Shown here: piece after piece, positions 1-8,012 of the stretch | Layout: each line of letters begins with the position of its first letter | Numbering within the stretch: position 1 is the stretch's first letter | NCBI RefSeq assembly: GCF_021608265.1 | Contig: NZ_JAKIHP010000002.1 | Span: 372,001 to 436,000, forward strand | Direction: 5' to 3' | Source of the DNA: Flavobacterium wongokense | GTDB lineage: Bacteria; Bacteroidota; Bacteroidia; Flavobacteriales; Flavobacteriaceae | Length of the DNA stretch: 64,000 nucleotides | Translations under genes and position numbers: made by a program | Notes under the pieces: model-generated | The model's database searches: none | Told to the model about the DNA's origin: nothing | The model's input: only the letters and a program-made list of their open reading frames with translations

Positions 1-1
1 C

Positions 2-478
2 CAGAACTCGCCACTGATTGTTCCAACATTTTACAACATGGCACAGAACAGTCAGAAAACGGGAGTTAATGCGATTGTCATCGGCGAAAGCCAACCTTTT
101 ATTGTGGATGCATTATTGTCAAAAGATGAAATACTTACAGTAAAAAATACAGCCGAAAGTTTTATTCCTGTACAGCAATTGCTGAATACCAAAGTGAAAC
201 TGAGCTTTAACGATAATCCGACAGAAGCCGGAAATTTTGGTATCCTTAACGAATCAAATCTGGTGCAGAACATCAGCTTTAATTACAACAGGACTGAGAG
301 CAATTTGGCACTGGCAAATCCAGATGTAGCCAAAAACTTTAAGGAAATTGAGGACATCGAAACTGTTTTCAATGACATTCAAACCGATAGAACCGATACG
401 CAAATCTGGAAATGGTTTGTGATTTTAGCCTTACTCTTTTTAGCATTAGAACTACTCATTCAAAAATTTGTAAAATGA
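2..478 (+). CDS. BatA-like membrane protein, C-terminal part (cut by window start)
   Basis: The frame is open from the window edge and reads SPLIVPTFYNMAQ before the first ATG (38), so the gene begins upstream and 38 is not its start. The visible 158 residues end in one membrane segment (WFVILALLFLALELLI) followed by a short basic tail. The wording resembles the Bacteroidota family of large membrane proteins with a BatA N-terminal domain (aerotolerance-related label); that assignment is from memory of the family. It overlaps the next start by ATGA, so the two genes are probably co-transcribed. Confidence 0.65.
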   Translation, partial: QNSPLIVPTFYNMAQNSQKTGVNAIVIGESQPFIVDALLSKDEILTVKNTAESFIPVQQLLNTKVKLSFNDNPTEAGNFGILNESNLVQNISFNYNRTESNLALANPDVAKNFKEIEDIETVFNDIQTDRTDTQIWKWFVILALLFLALELLIQKFVK

Positions 479-1728
479 ACCTAATCATCCGAAAAGCCAA
501 AATTGTAGACCCAAAAAGTCCGTTTCATAATCAGACAGTTGATGTGAAAATTACCAAAGGCATTATCGAAGAAATTGGCGTTTCGCTTTTGAATATCGAT
601 AACCATCAGGAATTTCATCATGAAGACCTGCATCTTTCACAAGGTTGGTTTGACACCAGTGTTTCGCTTGGCGAACCAGGTTTTGAGGACAGGGAAACGA
701 TCACGAACGGATTGGATGTTGCGGCAAAAAGCGGGTTTACGGGAATTGCATTGCAGCCCAACTCCTATCCTATTATTGACAATCAGTCGCAGGTACATTT
801 TGTAAAACAAAAAGCCACTAACTCAGTTACCGAATTGTTCCCGATTGGCGCTTTAACAAAAGGAAGCGAAGGCAAAGATTTAGCCGAACTCTACGATATG
901 AAAAATGCAGGAGCTGTCGCTTTTGGGGATTATAATAAGAGCTTGTCAAATGCCAACCTGATGAAAATTGGCTTACAGTATGTCCAGGATTTTGATGGAT
1001 TGCTAATAGCATTCTGCCAGGATGAAAACATCAAAGGAAATGGGGTTGCTAATGAAGGGATTGCCTCTACCCAATTAGGATTAAAAGGAATTCCAAATCT
1101 AGCCGAAGAATTAATTGTTACCCGAAACCTCTTCTTACTGGAATATACCGGAGGTAAATTACACATCCCAACAATATCTACAGCAAAGTCTGTAGCCTTG
1201 ATAAAAGACGCCAAGAAAAAAGGGCTGAATGTGAGCTGCAGCGTTTCGGTACATCATTTGGTTTTAACCGATGAAAAACTCGAAGGCTTTGATACACGTT
1301 ATAAAGTTTCGCCGCCACTTCGCAATGAAACCGACAGGCAGGCATTAATAGCCGGGGTTTTAGACAATACCATTGACTGCATTACCAGCGATCACAATCC
1401 GATTGACATTGAAAATAAAAAGATGGAATTCGATTTGGCCAAGAACGGGACAATTGGCCTTGAAACCGCATTTGGTGCGTTGCTGACTGTTCTTCCTTTA
1501 GAAAAAATAATTGAAAAATTGACTTTCGGTAAACAGCTTTTAAACATTGAAAATCAAAAAATTAAAATAAAAAACAAAGCCTCATTTACTTTGTTTACGG
1601 TAGACAAAAAATGGACATTTGAGAAAGAGCATATTTTATCAAAATCCAAAAACTCAGCTTTCCTTGGACAGGAAATGAAAGGCAAAGCAATTGGTATTTA
1701 CAACAAAGGAAAATTAGTCTTAGCATAA
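475..1728 (+). CDS. Dihydroorotase-family protein (divergent, metal-binding motif lost)
   Basis: 417 residues of the amidohydrolase fold class I dihydroorotase family (pyrimidine synthesis, carbamoyl aspartate to dihydroorotate). The frame is open further upstream to 412, but ATG 475 is chosen because it overlaps the upstream stop (ATGA) and begins with the family's MNLIIRKAKIVDP strand. The usual N-terminal metal motif HxHxR-EPG is here FDTSVSLGEPG (residues 59-69): both His are Ser and the Arg is Gly. Later family landmarks are partly kept (HIPTISTAK, SVHHL, SDHNPID, GLETAF). It may be a catalytically weak or structural PyrC homologue, or a flavobacterial variant using other ligands. It sits between membrane-protein genes, not in a pyrimidine operon. 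Confidence 0.82.
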   Translation: MNLIIRKAKIVDPKSPFHNQTVDVKITKGIIEEIGVSLLNIDNHQEFHHEDLHLSQGWFDTSVSLGEPGFEDRETITNGLDVAAKSGFTGIALQPNSYPIIDNQSQVHFVKQKATNSVTELFPIGALTKGSEGKDLAELYDMKNAGAVAFGDYNKSLSNANLMKIGLQYVQDFDGLLIAFCQDENIKGNGVANEGIASTQLGLKGIPNLAEELIVTRNLFLLEYTGGKLHIPTISTAKSVALIKDAKKKGLNVSCSVSVHHLVLTDEKLEGFDTRYKVSPPLRNETDRQALIAGVLDNTIDCITSDHNPIDIENKKMEFDLAKNGTIGLETAFGALLTVLPLEKIIEKLTFGKQLLNIENQKIKIKNKASFTLFTVDKKWTFEKEHILSKSKNSAFLGQEMKGKAIGIYNKGKLVLA

Positions 1729-1737
1729 ATTTAACTC

Positions 1738-2061
1738 ATGGAAAATTTAGACAAATCAAACAACACAGCCATCATTGCTTACTTAACCATCATTGGAGCA
1801 GTGATTGCAATTTTTATGAACCAGGAAGAAAACAAAAGTGAGCTTGGCTCTTTTCACATCAGGCAGGCTTTAGGATTGTTTCTTTCCTTTTTCCTACTTG
1901 GATATTTTGTAGGTTACGCCAACAGCTGGACGGCAACAACGGCATTTTACCTGTTCTATTTCATACTTTGGATTTATGGCTTTGTTGGTGCATTACAAGG
2001 GCAAAAAAGATTACTGCCGTTAGTAGGCGAGTTTTTTCAATCATTATTTAAAAGCCTGTAA
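1738..2061 (+). CDS. Small integral membrane protein, DUF4870-like
   Basis: 107 residues with about three hydrophobic segments (NTAIIAYLTIIGAVIAIF, LGLFLSFFLLGYFVGY, AFYLFYFILWIYGFVGAL). The FHIRQALGL stretch between the first two is typical of the Tic20/DUF4870-like small membrane proteins. The start is 9 bp after the dihydroorotase-like gene and its stop overlaps the next ATG (TAATG), so it is translated within the same operon. Function unknown. Confidence 0.7.
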   Translation: MENLDKSNNTAIIAYLTIIGAVIAIFMNQEENKSELGSFHIRQALGLFLSFFLLGYFVGYANSWTATTAFYLFYFILWIYGFVGALQGQKRLLPLVGEFFQSLFKSL

Positions 2062-2705
2062 TGAGTTTGTCACTTCACTACTTGGTTCGGGAACCAAAAA
2101 TAAAAAAGGATCAAAACCCTTTGCTCCTATTGCTTCATGGCTATGGCAGCAATGAGGAAGACTTATTCTCTTTTGCTTCAGAGCTTCCTGAAGAATATTA
2201 TGTCGTCTCAGCCCAGGCTCCATTTGACATGATGTATGGAAGTTATGCGTGGTATGCCATCAATTTTGATGCTGATGAAAACAAATTTTCTGATATTGGA
2301 CAGGCAAGAGCTTCACGGGACATTATCGCTGGTTTTATTGATGAATTGGTTGCTTCATATCCTATCGATGCTAACAATGTTACATTGATTGGTTTCAGTC
2401 AGGGCTCTATTTTGAGTTATGCCGTTGCCTTATCCTATCCTGATAAAGTCCAGCGTGTTGTGGCAATGAGTGGTTACCTGAATACCGAAATTGCCGTGGA
2501 TGATTTTGCCAGCAATGATTTTGGTAACCTCAAAATATTTGCGTCACACGGAACCGTTGATCAGGTGATTCCTGTAGATTGGGCACGAAATTCCATTCCC
2601 GTTATTGAAAATTTGGGAATTCCGGTAGTGTATAAGGAATATCCTGTTGGGCATGGTGTGGCACCACAAAACTTCTTTGATTTTAAAAATTGGTTACAAT
2701 CATAA
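2061..2705 (+). CDS. Alpha/beta hydrolase, carboxylesterase/phospholipase type
   Basis: 214 residues, a cytosolic serine esterase of the YpfH/acyl-protein-thioesterase-like group. Visible are the oxyanion region LLHGYGSNEEDL, the nucleophile elbow GFSQGS (Ser at about 115), the acid region HGTVDQVIP (Asp) and the C-terminal His in YPVGHGV. No signal peptide. Its start overlaps the stop of the small membrane protein (TAATG), and a strong hairpin terminator follows immediately, so it is the last gene of the operon. The substrate cannot be read from the sequence. Confidence 0.85.
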   Translation: MSLSLHYLVREPKIKKDQNPLLLLLHGYGSNEEDLFSFASELPEEYYVVSAQAPFDMMYGSYAWYAINFDADENKFSDIGQARASRDIIAGFIDELVASYPIDANNVTLIGFSQGSILSYAVALSYPDKVQRVVAMSGYLNTEIAVDDFASNDFGNLKIFASHGTVDQVIPVDWARNSIPVIENLGIPVVYKEYPVGHGVAPQNFFDFKNWLQS

Positions 2706-2710
2706 AAAGA

Positions 2711-2737
2711 AAAGTCCCGAAGATTCGGGACTTTTTT
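2711..2737. terminator. Bidirectional intrinsic terminator
   Basis: A perfect 10-bp stem, AAAGTCCCGA / TCGGGACTTT with loop AGAT, is flanked by A and T runs. It lies between the convergent esterase and lipoprotein genes and can serve both strands. Confidence 0.92.
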
Positions 2738-3224
2738 ATTCTTGTTCAGTATCACTGTTTATTGATTTCTGGCCCATTTCACCATCACCGGCAAATTTGC
2801 TTTCACTGCCTTTCTTAAGCACGTAGCCTTTCCAAGGCACCAACTGCCAGTCATTTAAAATCCAAGGTTTGCCTTCGGCGCTTCTTGATAAAACTATGGA
2901 TGTCGTATCCTTTGGCAAAAATATTTCGGCCTTGCTTGCATCCTCATTGAATAAAACATAAGCACTAAGCGTTTCATCTTCATTATCAGGTTTGTCAATC
3001 GGATTCAATTGGATTCCCGAAAAACCTTTTACACATTCCTTATTCACTTTTGACCAGACATAACCCGCTGAAGCCAGGCATCCATTCTCATCCTTGTCAT
3101 TTACAACAGAGGAATCTTTTGAAGTTGTCGCATTTTGAGTTTCGTCCGTTTCTTCGGTTTGATCCATATATTTACAGGAACAGACTAAAAACAGGACAAG
3201 GATTAGGGTACTTATTTTTTTCAT
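2736..3224 (-). CDS. Lipoprotein of unknown function
   Basis: 162 residues. The N-terminus is a lipoprotein signal with lipobox VCSC (Cys at about 17), followed by an acidic, Thr/Asp-rich linker (about 20-47). The globular part includes NGCLASAGYVWSKVNKEC, whose two Cys could form a disulfide, and the segments GIQLNPID and WILNDWQLVPWKGYVLKKG. I do not recognise a domain. It follows the membrane-anchored protein at 3244-3750 with a 19-bp gap and is probably co-transcribed with it and the PhnP-like hydrolase. An outer-membrane or periplasmic location is expected. Confidence 0.75.
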   Translation of the reverse strand: MKKISTLILVLFLVCSCKYMDQTEETDETQNATTSKDSSVVNDKDENGCLASAGYVWSKVNKECVKGFSGIQLNPIDKPDNEDETLSAYVLFNEDASKAEIFLPKDTTSIVLSRSAEGKPWILNDWQLVPWKGYVLKKGSESKFAGDGEMGQKSINSDTEQE

Positions 3225-3243
3225 TTTGACAGATGTTGTTTGC

Positions 3244-3750
3244 TTAATTTAAAGATGCTGGGTACAAATAGGAATTCATGATTTCGAAGGAAATTGCACC
3301 TTTTTCATCAACAAAATACTTTAACAATACTTCGCCCCAAAGCTGGCCATTGCTATAGTTTGCAATAATCCAACGATGATTCAACAGTTTGATGCTATTG
3401 ATAATGTATTTCTGTTCTCCCATTTTAGGCTGATCAGTATATTTATTTCCTTCAGGGCTGTCGTTAAAGCTGAAAAGTGCCTGTTTCACTTTTTCGGTAA
3501 ATGCCGGAATGTCTTTTACCTGAGCGCTTTCGTATAAATAGTTTTGAGCCCTGTCATTGTTCTCTAGAGCAAAAATATCCGAGTCATATGTCATTTTACC
3601 AGTGCTGGTAGTGTCTGAAGGAGCTTTTGGCAAGCTATCACTAACAGCATCTTTTTTCTCGCTGGCTTCTTTTGATGAAAAATATTTATAGGTAAAAACA
3701 TTCATCAGCACAGCGATAATAAAGAGATATAGAAATAATGATTTCTTCAT
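3244..3750 (-). CDS. Membrane-anchored protein of unknown function
   Basis: 168 residues. One N-terminal hydrophobic segment (residues 4-23) acts as an uncleaved anchor or signal, followed by a Ser/Lys/Asp-rich linker and a globular domain (about 55-168) with KYIINSIKLLNHRWIIANYSNG and a GEVLLKYFVDEKGAI strand pair. No domain recognised. It starts 3 bp downstream of the stop of the PhnP-like gene, so it is in the same minus-strand operon. The last 100 residues are probably periplasmic. Confidence 0.72.
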   Translation of the reverse strand: MKKSLFLYLFIIAVLMNVFTYKYFSSKEASEKKDAVSDSLPKAPSDTTSTGKMTYDSDIFALENNDRAQNYLYESAQVKDIPAFTEKVKQALFSFNDSPEGNKYTDQPKMGEQKYIINSIKLLNHRWIIANYSNGQLWGEVLLKYFVDEKGAISFEIMNSYLYPASLN

Positions 3751-3753
3751 GTT

Positions 3754-4521
3754 TTAAATTGTAATTTTTAAATTGTCATAAGCCAGGAAAACATTGCCCG
3801 GCAGGCGTTTTTGTACTTCCTCATGAAAGCCAAGCAAATGGCTGATATGGGTCAGATAAGCTCTTTCGGGCTGAACCAAATGTATGAAATCTAATGCATC
3901 CTGCAAACTAAAATGTGAATGATGTGGTTCTTCACGCAATGCATTCACAACCAATACTTTTGCACCTTTCACTTTTTCAACTTCGGAATCACTGATTGTT
4001 TTTACATCGGTTAAATATACAAAATCCTGAATCCTGTATCCAAAAACCTGAAGATTTGCGTGATCAACTTCTATCGGGATTATCGCTGTACCATCTAAAG
4101 TGAAATTCTGGTTATTATTCACAACAAACGTTTGTACGCCCGGTGCTCCGGGATATTTGTTTTCGGTTTCAAAAATATATTCAAAACGCTTTTTAAGGTT
4201 ATCCAAAACCCGCTGATGCCCATAAATTGGAATGTCCTTTTTCTGCCTGAAGAAGAAAGGGCGTATATCATCCAAACCCGCAGTATGATCGGAATGCTCA
4301 TGGGTAAAAAGTATTGCATCGAGCTTTTCACAACCCGAAGTCAGCATTTGCTGCCTAAAATCGGGACCGCAATCAATTACAATTGAATGGTCATCCCAGC
4401 TTACCCAAACCGAAACACGCAACCTCTTGTCTTTTAAGTCATTGCTTTTACATACAGGATGATCACTTCCTATAACTGGAATGCCTTGAGATGTTCCGGT
4501 GCCAAGAAAATAAACTTGCAT
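3754..4521 (-). CDS. MBL-fold metallo-hydrolase, PhnP-like
   Basis: 255 residues of the metallo-beta-lactamase fold. The metal signature THEHSDH is at residues 73-79, preceded by the GTGTSQGIP loop near the N-terminus typical of PhnP and tRNase Z relatives. DCGPDFRQQ and the late HISHLLGFH supply further ligands. PhnP-type enzymes are phosphodiesterases on cyclic phosphates; no phn genes are nearby, so the substrate here is open. It is the first gene of a three-gene minus-strand operon and is divergent from the gene at 4660. Confidence 0.85.
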   Translation of the reverse strand: MQVYFLGTGTSQGIPVIGSDHPVCKSNDLKDKRLRVSVWVSWDDHSIVIDCGPDFRQQMLTSGCEKLDAILFTHEHSDHTAGLDDIRPFFFRQKKDIPIYGHQRVLDNLKKRFEYIFETENKYPGAPGVQTFVVNNNQNFTLDGTAIIPIEVDHANLQVFGYRIQDFVYLTDVKTISDSEVEKVKGAKVLVVNALREEPHHSHFSLQDALDFIHLVQPERAYLTHISHLLGFHEEVQKRLPGNVFLAYDNLKITI

Positions 4522-4632
4522 AATAGCACGGTTTTTGATGGTAATTTTTTAACTATTATAAAGATAAATTTATAAACTAATATATTTACAAAAATAGAGG
4601 TTAATTCTCTTTTATAAAAATAGGTATTTTAG

Positions 4633-4640
4633 TATTTTTG
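4633..4640 (+). promoter_or_regulatory. Bacteroidota -7 promoter element
   Basis: TATTTTTG matches TAnnTTTG and lies 20 bases before the ATG at 4660, in the AT-rich divergent intergenic region. No clear -33 TTTG is seen at the usual distance. Confidence 0.5.
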
Positions 4641-4659
4641 CAAAGTATACAATTATATT

Positions 4660-6126
4660 ATGGGAACATCTGAATCAGATATTAAATTAAAAGGTGACAA
4701 AGTCATTGAGCAAATTCCTTCTTTGAAGGATAAAGCTTTGCGGATCAACCTTAATGAAAATATCTACGGAACTTTTGCCGAAATCGGAGCTGGTCAGGAA
4801 ACGGTAAGACATTTTTTTAGATCTGGTGGTTCTTCAGGGACTATAGCTAAAGCAATGTCTGCTTATGACAAAGATTTTAGTGATGCTATTTATGGTATTG
4901 AAGATGACGGAAGATATGTGACGGAAAGCCGTTTAAAAAATATGCTTTCACATGAAGTGGAATTGATTGAAAAACGTTTAAGCAGAGACAAACATCCAAA
5001 CAAACTTTTCTTTAGTTATGCCAACACAGTTTCAACAATTGATTTTGCTAAGCAATTCAAAGGCCATGGTTGGGTTGGAATTAAATACCAGGTTGAAGCA
5101 GAAGAAGAATACAACGAAATTACATTACACATTCGTTTTAAGGAAAATGACGCCAGATTACAGCAGGAAACTTTAGGAGTTCTTGGTGTAAACTTAATTT
5201 ATGGCGCTTTTTACAAATATAATGACCCAAAAAAATTATTGCGTTATCTATACGACCATTTAGATAAAGACCAGTTGGAGATTGACACAATCAATTTTTC
5301 AGGACCACGTTTTGTAAATGTTGACAATCGTTTGATGAGTCTGCAATTGGTTAAAAACGGAATGACTGATGCCGTAATGTTTGGCCCTGACGGTCAGAAC
5401 ATCCTTCCTGCAGCCATACTTTACAAGAAAAATATATTAGCGCTTCGTGGAAGTTTCCGCCCTGTTACGCAGGTAAATATGGACATGTATGAGAAATCGC
5501 TGAAAATGTTCTTAGAGGAAAGTAAGGTTGATAAAGACAATACACTTGTTGTGTTCGAGATTACCTTATCCAATTTGCGTTCTGAAGGTGAGATTGATGA
5601 AAGGGACTTCATGGACAGGGCACAATTGCTTTGCTCACTTGGCCAAACAGTAATGATTTCAAATTTCCAGGAATATTACAAAGTAGTCGAATATTTTGCA
5701 AGTTATACCAAAGCCCGTATGGGATTAGCAATGGGAGTAAATAACCTGGTAGATATTTTTGATGAAAAATACTATCGCCATTTGAGTGGTGGGATCTTGG
5801 AAGCTTTTGGTAAATTATTCTACCGTGATTTAAAAGTATTCCTGTACCCAATGGAAGATGAAACCGGCGAAATCATAACATCCCAAAACCTGAAAGTACA
5901 TCCAAGGATGAAAGAGTTGTATAAGTTCTTCGCTTACAACGGAAAAGTAGTGGATATTACAGATTTTGATAAAGGCCATTTAAAAATCTTCTCGAGGGAA
6001 GTGTTGAAAATGATTAGCGATGCAACTCCGGGTTGGGAAAAATTGCTGCCTGAAGGAATTGCAGAGATTATAAAGAAATATGAGCTTTTTGGGTATGATC
6101 CAAAGAAAATACTACAGAAAGTATAA
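4660..6126 (+). CDS. Large conserved cytosolic protein of unknown function
   Basis: 488 residues, no signal peptide or membrane segment. Notable stretches are FAEIGAGQETVRHFFRSGGSSGT near residue 40, the YATxx-rich region SYANTVSTIDFAK, FSGPRFVNVDNRLMSLQLVKNGMTDAVMFGPDG, and the C-terminal KYELFGYDPKKIL. I recall homologues across Bacteroidota carrying a nicotinate-nucleotide adenylyltransferase label, but I see no HxGH nucleotidyltransferase motif, so I do not use it. It is monocistronic between its own promoter and a strong terminator, which suggests a housekeeping role. Confidence 0.7.
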   Translation: MGTSESDIKLKGDKVIEQIPSLKDKALRINLNENIYGTFAEIGAGQETVRHFFRSGGSSGTIAKAMSAYDKDFSDAIYGIEDDGRYVTESRLKNMLSHEVELIEKRLSRDKHPNKLFFSYANTVSTIDFAKQFKGHGWVGIKYQVEAEEEYNEITLHIRFKENDARLQQETLGVLGVNLIYGAFYKYNDPKKLLRYLYDHLDKDQLEIDTINFSGPRFVNVDNRLMSLQLVKNGMTDAVMFGPDGQNILPAAILYKKNILALRGSFRPVTQVNMDMYEKSLKMFLEESKVDKDNTLVVFEITLSNLRSEGEIDERDFMDRAQLLCSLGQTVMISNFQEYYKVVEYFASYTKARMGLAMGVNNLVDIFDEKYYRHLSGGILEAFGKLFYRDLKVFLYPMEDETGEIITSQNLKVHPRMKELYKFFAYNGKVVDITDFDKGHLKIFSREVLKMISDATPGWEKLLPEGIAEIIKKYELFGYDPKKILQKV

Positions 6127-6145
6127 TAAGAATTATGATTATGGT

Positions 6146-6185
6146 AAAAGTCCGGATTGTGAAAAACAGTCCGGACTTTTTTTAT
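6146..6185 (+). terminator. Intrinsic terminator
   Basis: Stem AAAAGTCCGGA / TCCGGACTTTT with a 13-base loop, followed by a T run, 20 bases after the 488-residue gene. Confidence 0.92.
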
Positions 6186-6212
6186 CTGTTAATTGTGTAA
6201 ACCATGCTTAAG

Positions 6213-6254
6213 ATTCTGTAACACATTCATCAGTAAAGAAGCTCAATTTTGTAA
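6213..6254 (+). promoter_or_regulatory. Candidate alternative-sigma promoter (shared bipartite motif, copy 1)
   Basis: ATTCTGTAACACATTCA starts at 6213 and CAATTTTGTAA starts at 6244. The same two blocks with the same 31-base start-to-start distance lie at 61624/61655, upstream of another stress-type gene. The layout fits a -33/-7 pair but lacks the normal TA of TAnnTTTG. It lies 55 bases before the DUF2383 start. Confidence 0.55.
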
Positions 6255-6308
6255 TGATTCCAAAATCACAAACAACACAATAAAATCTACTAATTAAATT
6301 TAAAAAAA

Positions 6309-6767
6309 ATGGAAACTGCAAACACGATTATCGTACTAAACAAACTTATCACTATTAATAATGATCGCATCGAAGGCTATCAGAAAGCTTATGATGAAAC
6401 TGATGAACAAGATTTGAAAACATTATTCTCAGGCTTTATCAGAAACAGTCAAAAATGCAAAACGGAATTGGAAGACAGCGTAAACCGATTAGGTGGTGAA
6501 GTTGCCGAAGGGACAATGACTTCCGGAAAATTTTTCCGTGTATGGATGGATGTGAAAGCCGCATTGACTGGTAAAGACCGTAAAGCTATACTGGATTCTT
6601 GTGAATTTGGTGAAGATGCTGCCAAAGGCACTTATGAAAAAGTTTTAAAAGATGATTTGTCAAACCTGAGTTCAGAACAGCAAACAATGATTAGAGCCCA
6701 GCATACACAAATAAAAGCCGACCACGACAAAGTAAAATCAATGAGAGACTCATTGGTTACTGTATAA
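6309..6767 (+). CDS. DUF2383 (PA2169-type) four-helix-bundle protein
   Basis: 152 residues, all-helical and hydrophilic. The N-terminal pattern VLNKLITINNDRIEGYQKA and the middle VWMDVKAALTGKDRKAILDSCEFGED are characteristic of the ferritin-like DUF2383/PA2169 family, which is generally associated with stress response, though the biochemical role is unknown. No signal peptide. It stands alone between two terminators. Its upstream region carries a bipartite motif also found before the disordered protein gene at 61694, which suggests shared stress regulation (inference). Confidence 0.85.
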   Translation: METANTIIVLNKLITINNDRIEGYQKAYDETDEQDLKTLFSGFIRNSQKCKTELEDSVNRLGGEVAEGTMTSGKFFRVWMDVKAALTGKDRKAILDSCEFGEDAAKGTYEKVLKDDLSNLSSEQQTMIRAQHTQIKADHDKVKSMRDSLVTV

Positions 6768-6787
6768 AGATTAATGCTATGAAAAGG

Positions 6788-6830
6788 AAAACTCCGGTAG
6801 TGTTTTGGTTTTCACTATCGGAGTTTTTAA
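6788..6830. terminator. Bidirectional intrinsic terminator
   Basis: Stem AAACTCCGGTAGTG / CACTATCGGAGTTT with one mismatch region and a loop of about 10 bases, A-rich before and T-rich after. It separates the convergent DUF2383 and bcp genes. Confidence 0.88.
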
Positions 6831-6832
6831 TA

Positions 6833-7285
6833 TTATTTCAGAATCTGGTCAGAATGTATTTTTGATTTCACATCGGATATCACTTCCTCAATGATTCCTT
6901 TTTCATCAATTACAAAAGTAGTCCTGTGGATTCCGTCAAATTCCCTTCCCATAAATTTTTTTGGTCCCCAAACTCCAAATGCTTCAATAACCGATTTATC
7001 TTCATCGGCCAATAACGGAAACGGTAAATCAAACTTTTTCTTAAAATTCGCCTGAGCTTTGGCTTTGTCGGCACTTACTCCCAACAATGCATAATTTTTG
7101 CTTTTGAATCGTTCAAAATTATCCCTCATATTGCAGGCTTCGACAGTGCAGGTCGGCGTATTTGCTTTCGGATAAAAGAAAACTACCAGTTTTTTTCCTT
7201 TATAATCTGCTAAGGAATGTGTAACTCCATCCTGGTCTTTGGCTGAAAACTGTGGAGCTTTATCTCCTTTTTGCAATGTGGTCAT
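6833..7285 (-). CDS. bcp: Thioredoxin-dependent thiol peroxidase Bcp (peroxiredoxin)
   Basis: 150 residues. The frame extends to 7321, but ATG 7285 (MTTLQKGDKAP) is the family's normal start. It is a thioredoxin-fold peroxidase that reduces hydroperoxides. The peroxidatic Cys46 and a second Cys51 sit in TPTCTVEAC, as in two-Cys Bcp enzymes, and the helix RDNFERFKSKN follows. The downstream PFPLLADE and HRTTFVIDEKGII are family-typical. Cytosolic. It is divergent from the endonuclease III gene with only 48 bases between the starts, so the two promoters must overlap. Confidence 0.93.
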   Translation of the reverse strand: MTTLQKGDKAPQFSAKDQDGVTHSLADYKGKKLVVFFYPKANTPTCTVEACNMRDNFERFKSKNYALLGVSADKAKAQANFKKKFDLPFPLLADEDKSVIEAFGVWGPKKFMGREFDGIHRTTFVIDEKGIIEEVISDVKSKIHSDQILK

Positions 7286-7333
7286 ATTTTGATGTATAAG
7301 TTTTATAAATTTACAGTTCAAATTTAGACTAAA

Positions 7334-7993
7334 ATGACCAAAAAAGAACGAGCAGCATTCGTTATAAATACGTTAAAAGAATTATATCCTCAAATCCCAG
7401 TTCCTTTAGACCATAAAGATCCTTATACCCTATTGATTGCTGTTTTGCTTTCGGCCCAATGCACTGATGTACGGGTAAATCAAATCACTCCTCTCCTATT
7501 TGCAAAAGCCGACAATCCTTATGATATGGTCAAACTCTCCATTGAGGAAATTAAGGAAATCATTAGACCTTGTGGGCTTTCGCCGATGAAATCAAAAGGC
7601 ATTCACGGATTATCCGAAATCCTGATTGCCAAACACAACGGACAGGTTCCGCAAAGTTTTGAGGAATTGGAAGCGCTTCCTGCTGTTGGGCATAAAACTG
7701 CAAGCGTAGTAATGTCTCAGGCATTTAATGTCCCGGCGTTTCCTGTTGACACACACATTCACCGATTGATGTATCGTTGGGATTTATCCAATGGAAAAAA
7801 TGTAGTGCAAACCGAAAAAGATGCCAAGGCAATTTTTCCTAAGGAATTGTGGAATGATCTGCATCTTCAGATTATTTGGTACGGAAGGGAATATTCTCCA
7901 GCCCGAGGTTGGGACTTAGAAAAAGACATCATAACCAGAGCAATTGGCAGAAAAAAGGTTTTGGATGAGTATTATAAAAAAACATCCCGATAA
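7334..7993 (+). CDS. nth: Endonuclease III-type DNA glycosylase/AP lyase without the iron-sulfur cluster
   Basis: 219 residues. Base-excision repair of oxidised pyrimidines. LLSAQCTDVRVN, the helix-hairpin-helix LPAVGHKTASVV with catalytic Lys121, and catalytic Asp139 in FPVDTHIHR are all intact. The C-terminus, where most Nth proteins bind a 4Fe-4S cluster through four Cys, reads YGREYSPARGWDLEKDIITRAIG and contains no Cys; the only Cys in the protein are 43 and 80. The terminator hairpin begins within the last codons. Confidence 0.92.
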   Translation: MTKKERAAFVINTLKELYPQIPVPLDHKDPYTLLIAVLLSAQCTDVRVNQITPLLFAKADNPYDMVKLSIEEIKEIIRPCGLSPMKSKGIHGLSEILIAKHNGQVPQSFEELEALPAVGHKTASVVMSQAFNVPAFPVDTHIHRLMYRWDLSNGKNVVQTEKDAKAIFPKELWNDLHLQIIWYGREYSPARGWDLEKDIITRAIGRKKVLDEYYKKTSR

Positions 7994-8012
7994 TTGTATC
8001 GGGATGTTTCTT
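7981..8012. terminator. Intrinsic terminator overlapping the nth stop
   Basis: Perfect 12-bp stem AACATCCCGATA / TATCGGGATGTT, loop ATTG, then T-rich. The stop TAA of nth lies at the stem-loop border. On the minus strand the same hairpin directly follows the 47-residue ORF ending at 8011, and could end the sigma-factor transcript. Confidence 0.9.

Noticed and set aside
412..474. Start of the dihydroorotase-like gene at 412
   Set aside because: The first 21 codons are in the upstream gene and read as unrelated sequence; ATG 475 overlaps the stop as ATGA and begins the normal first strand.
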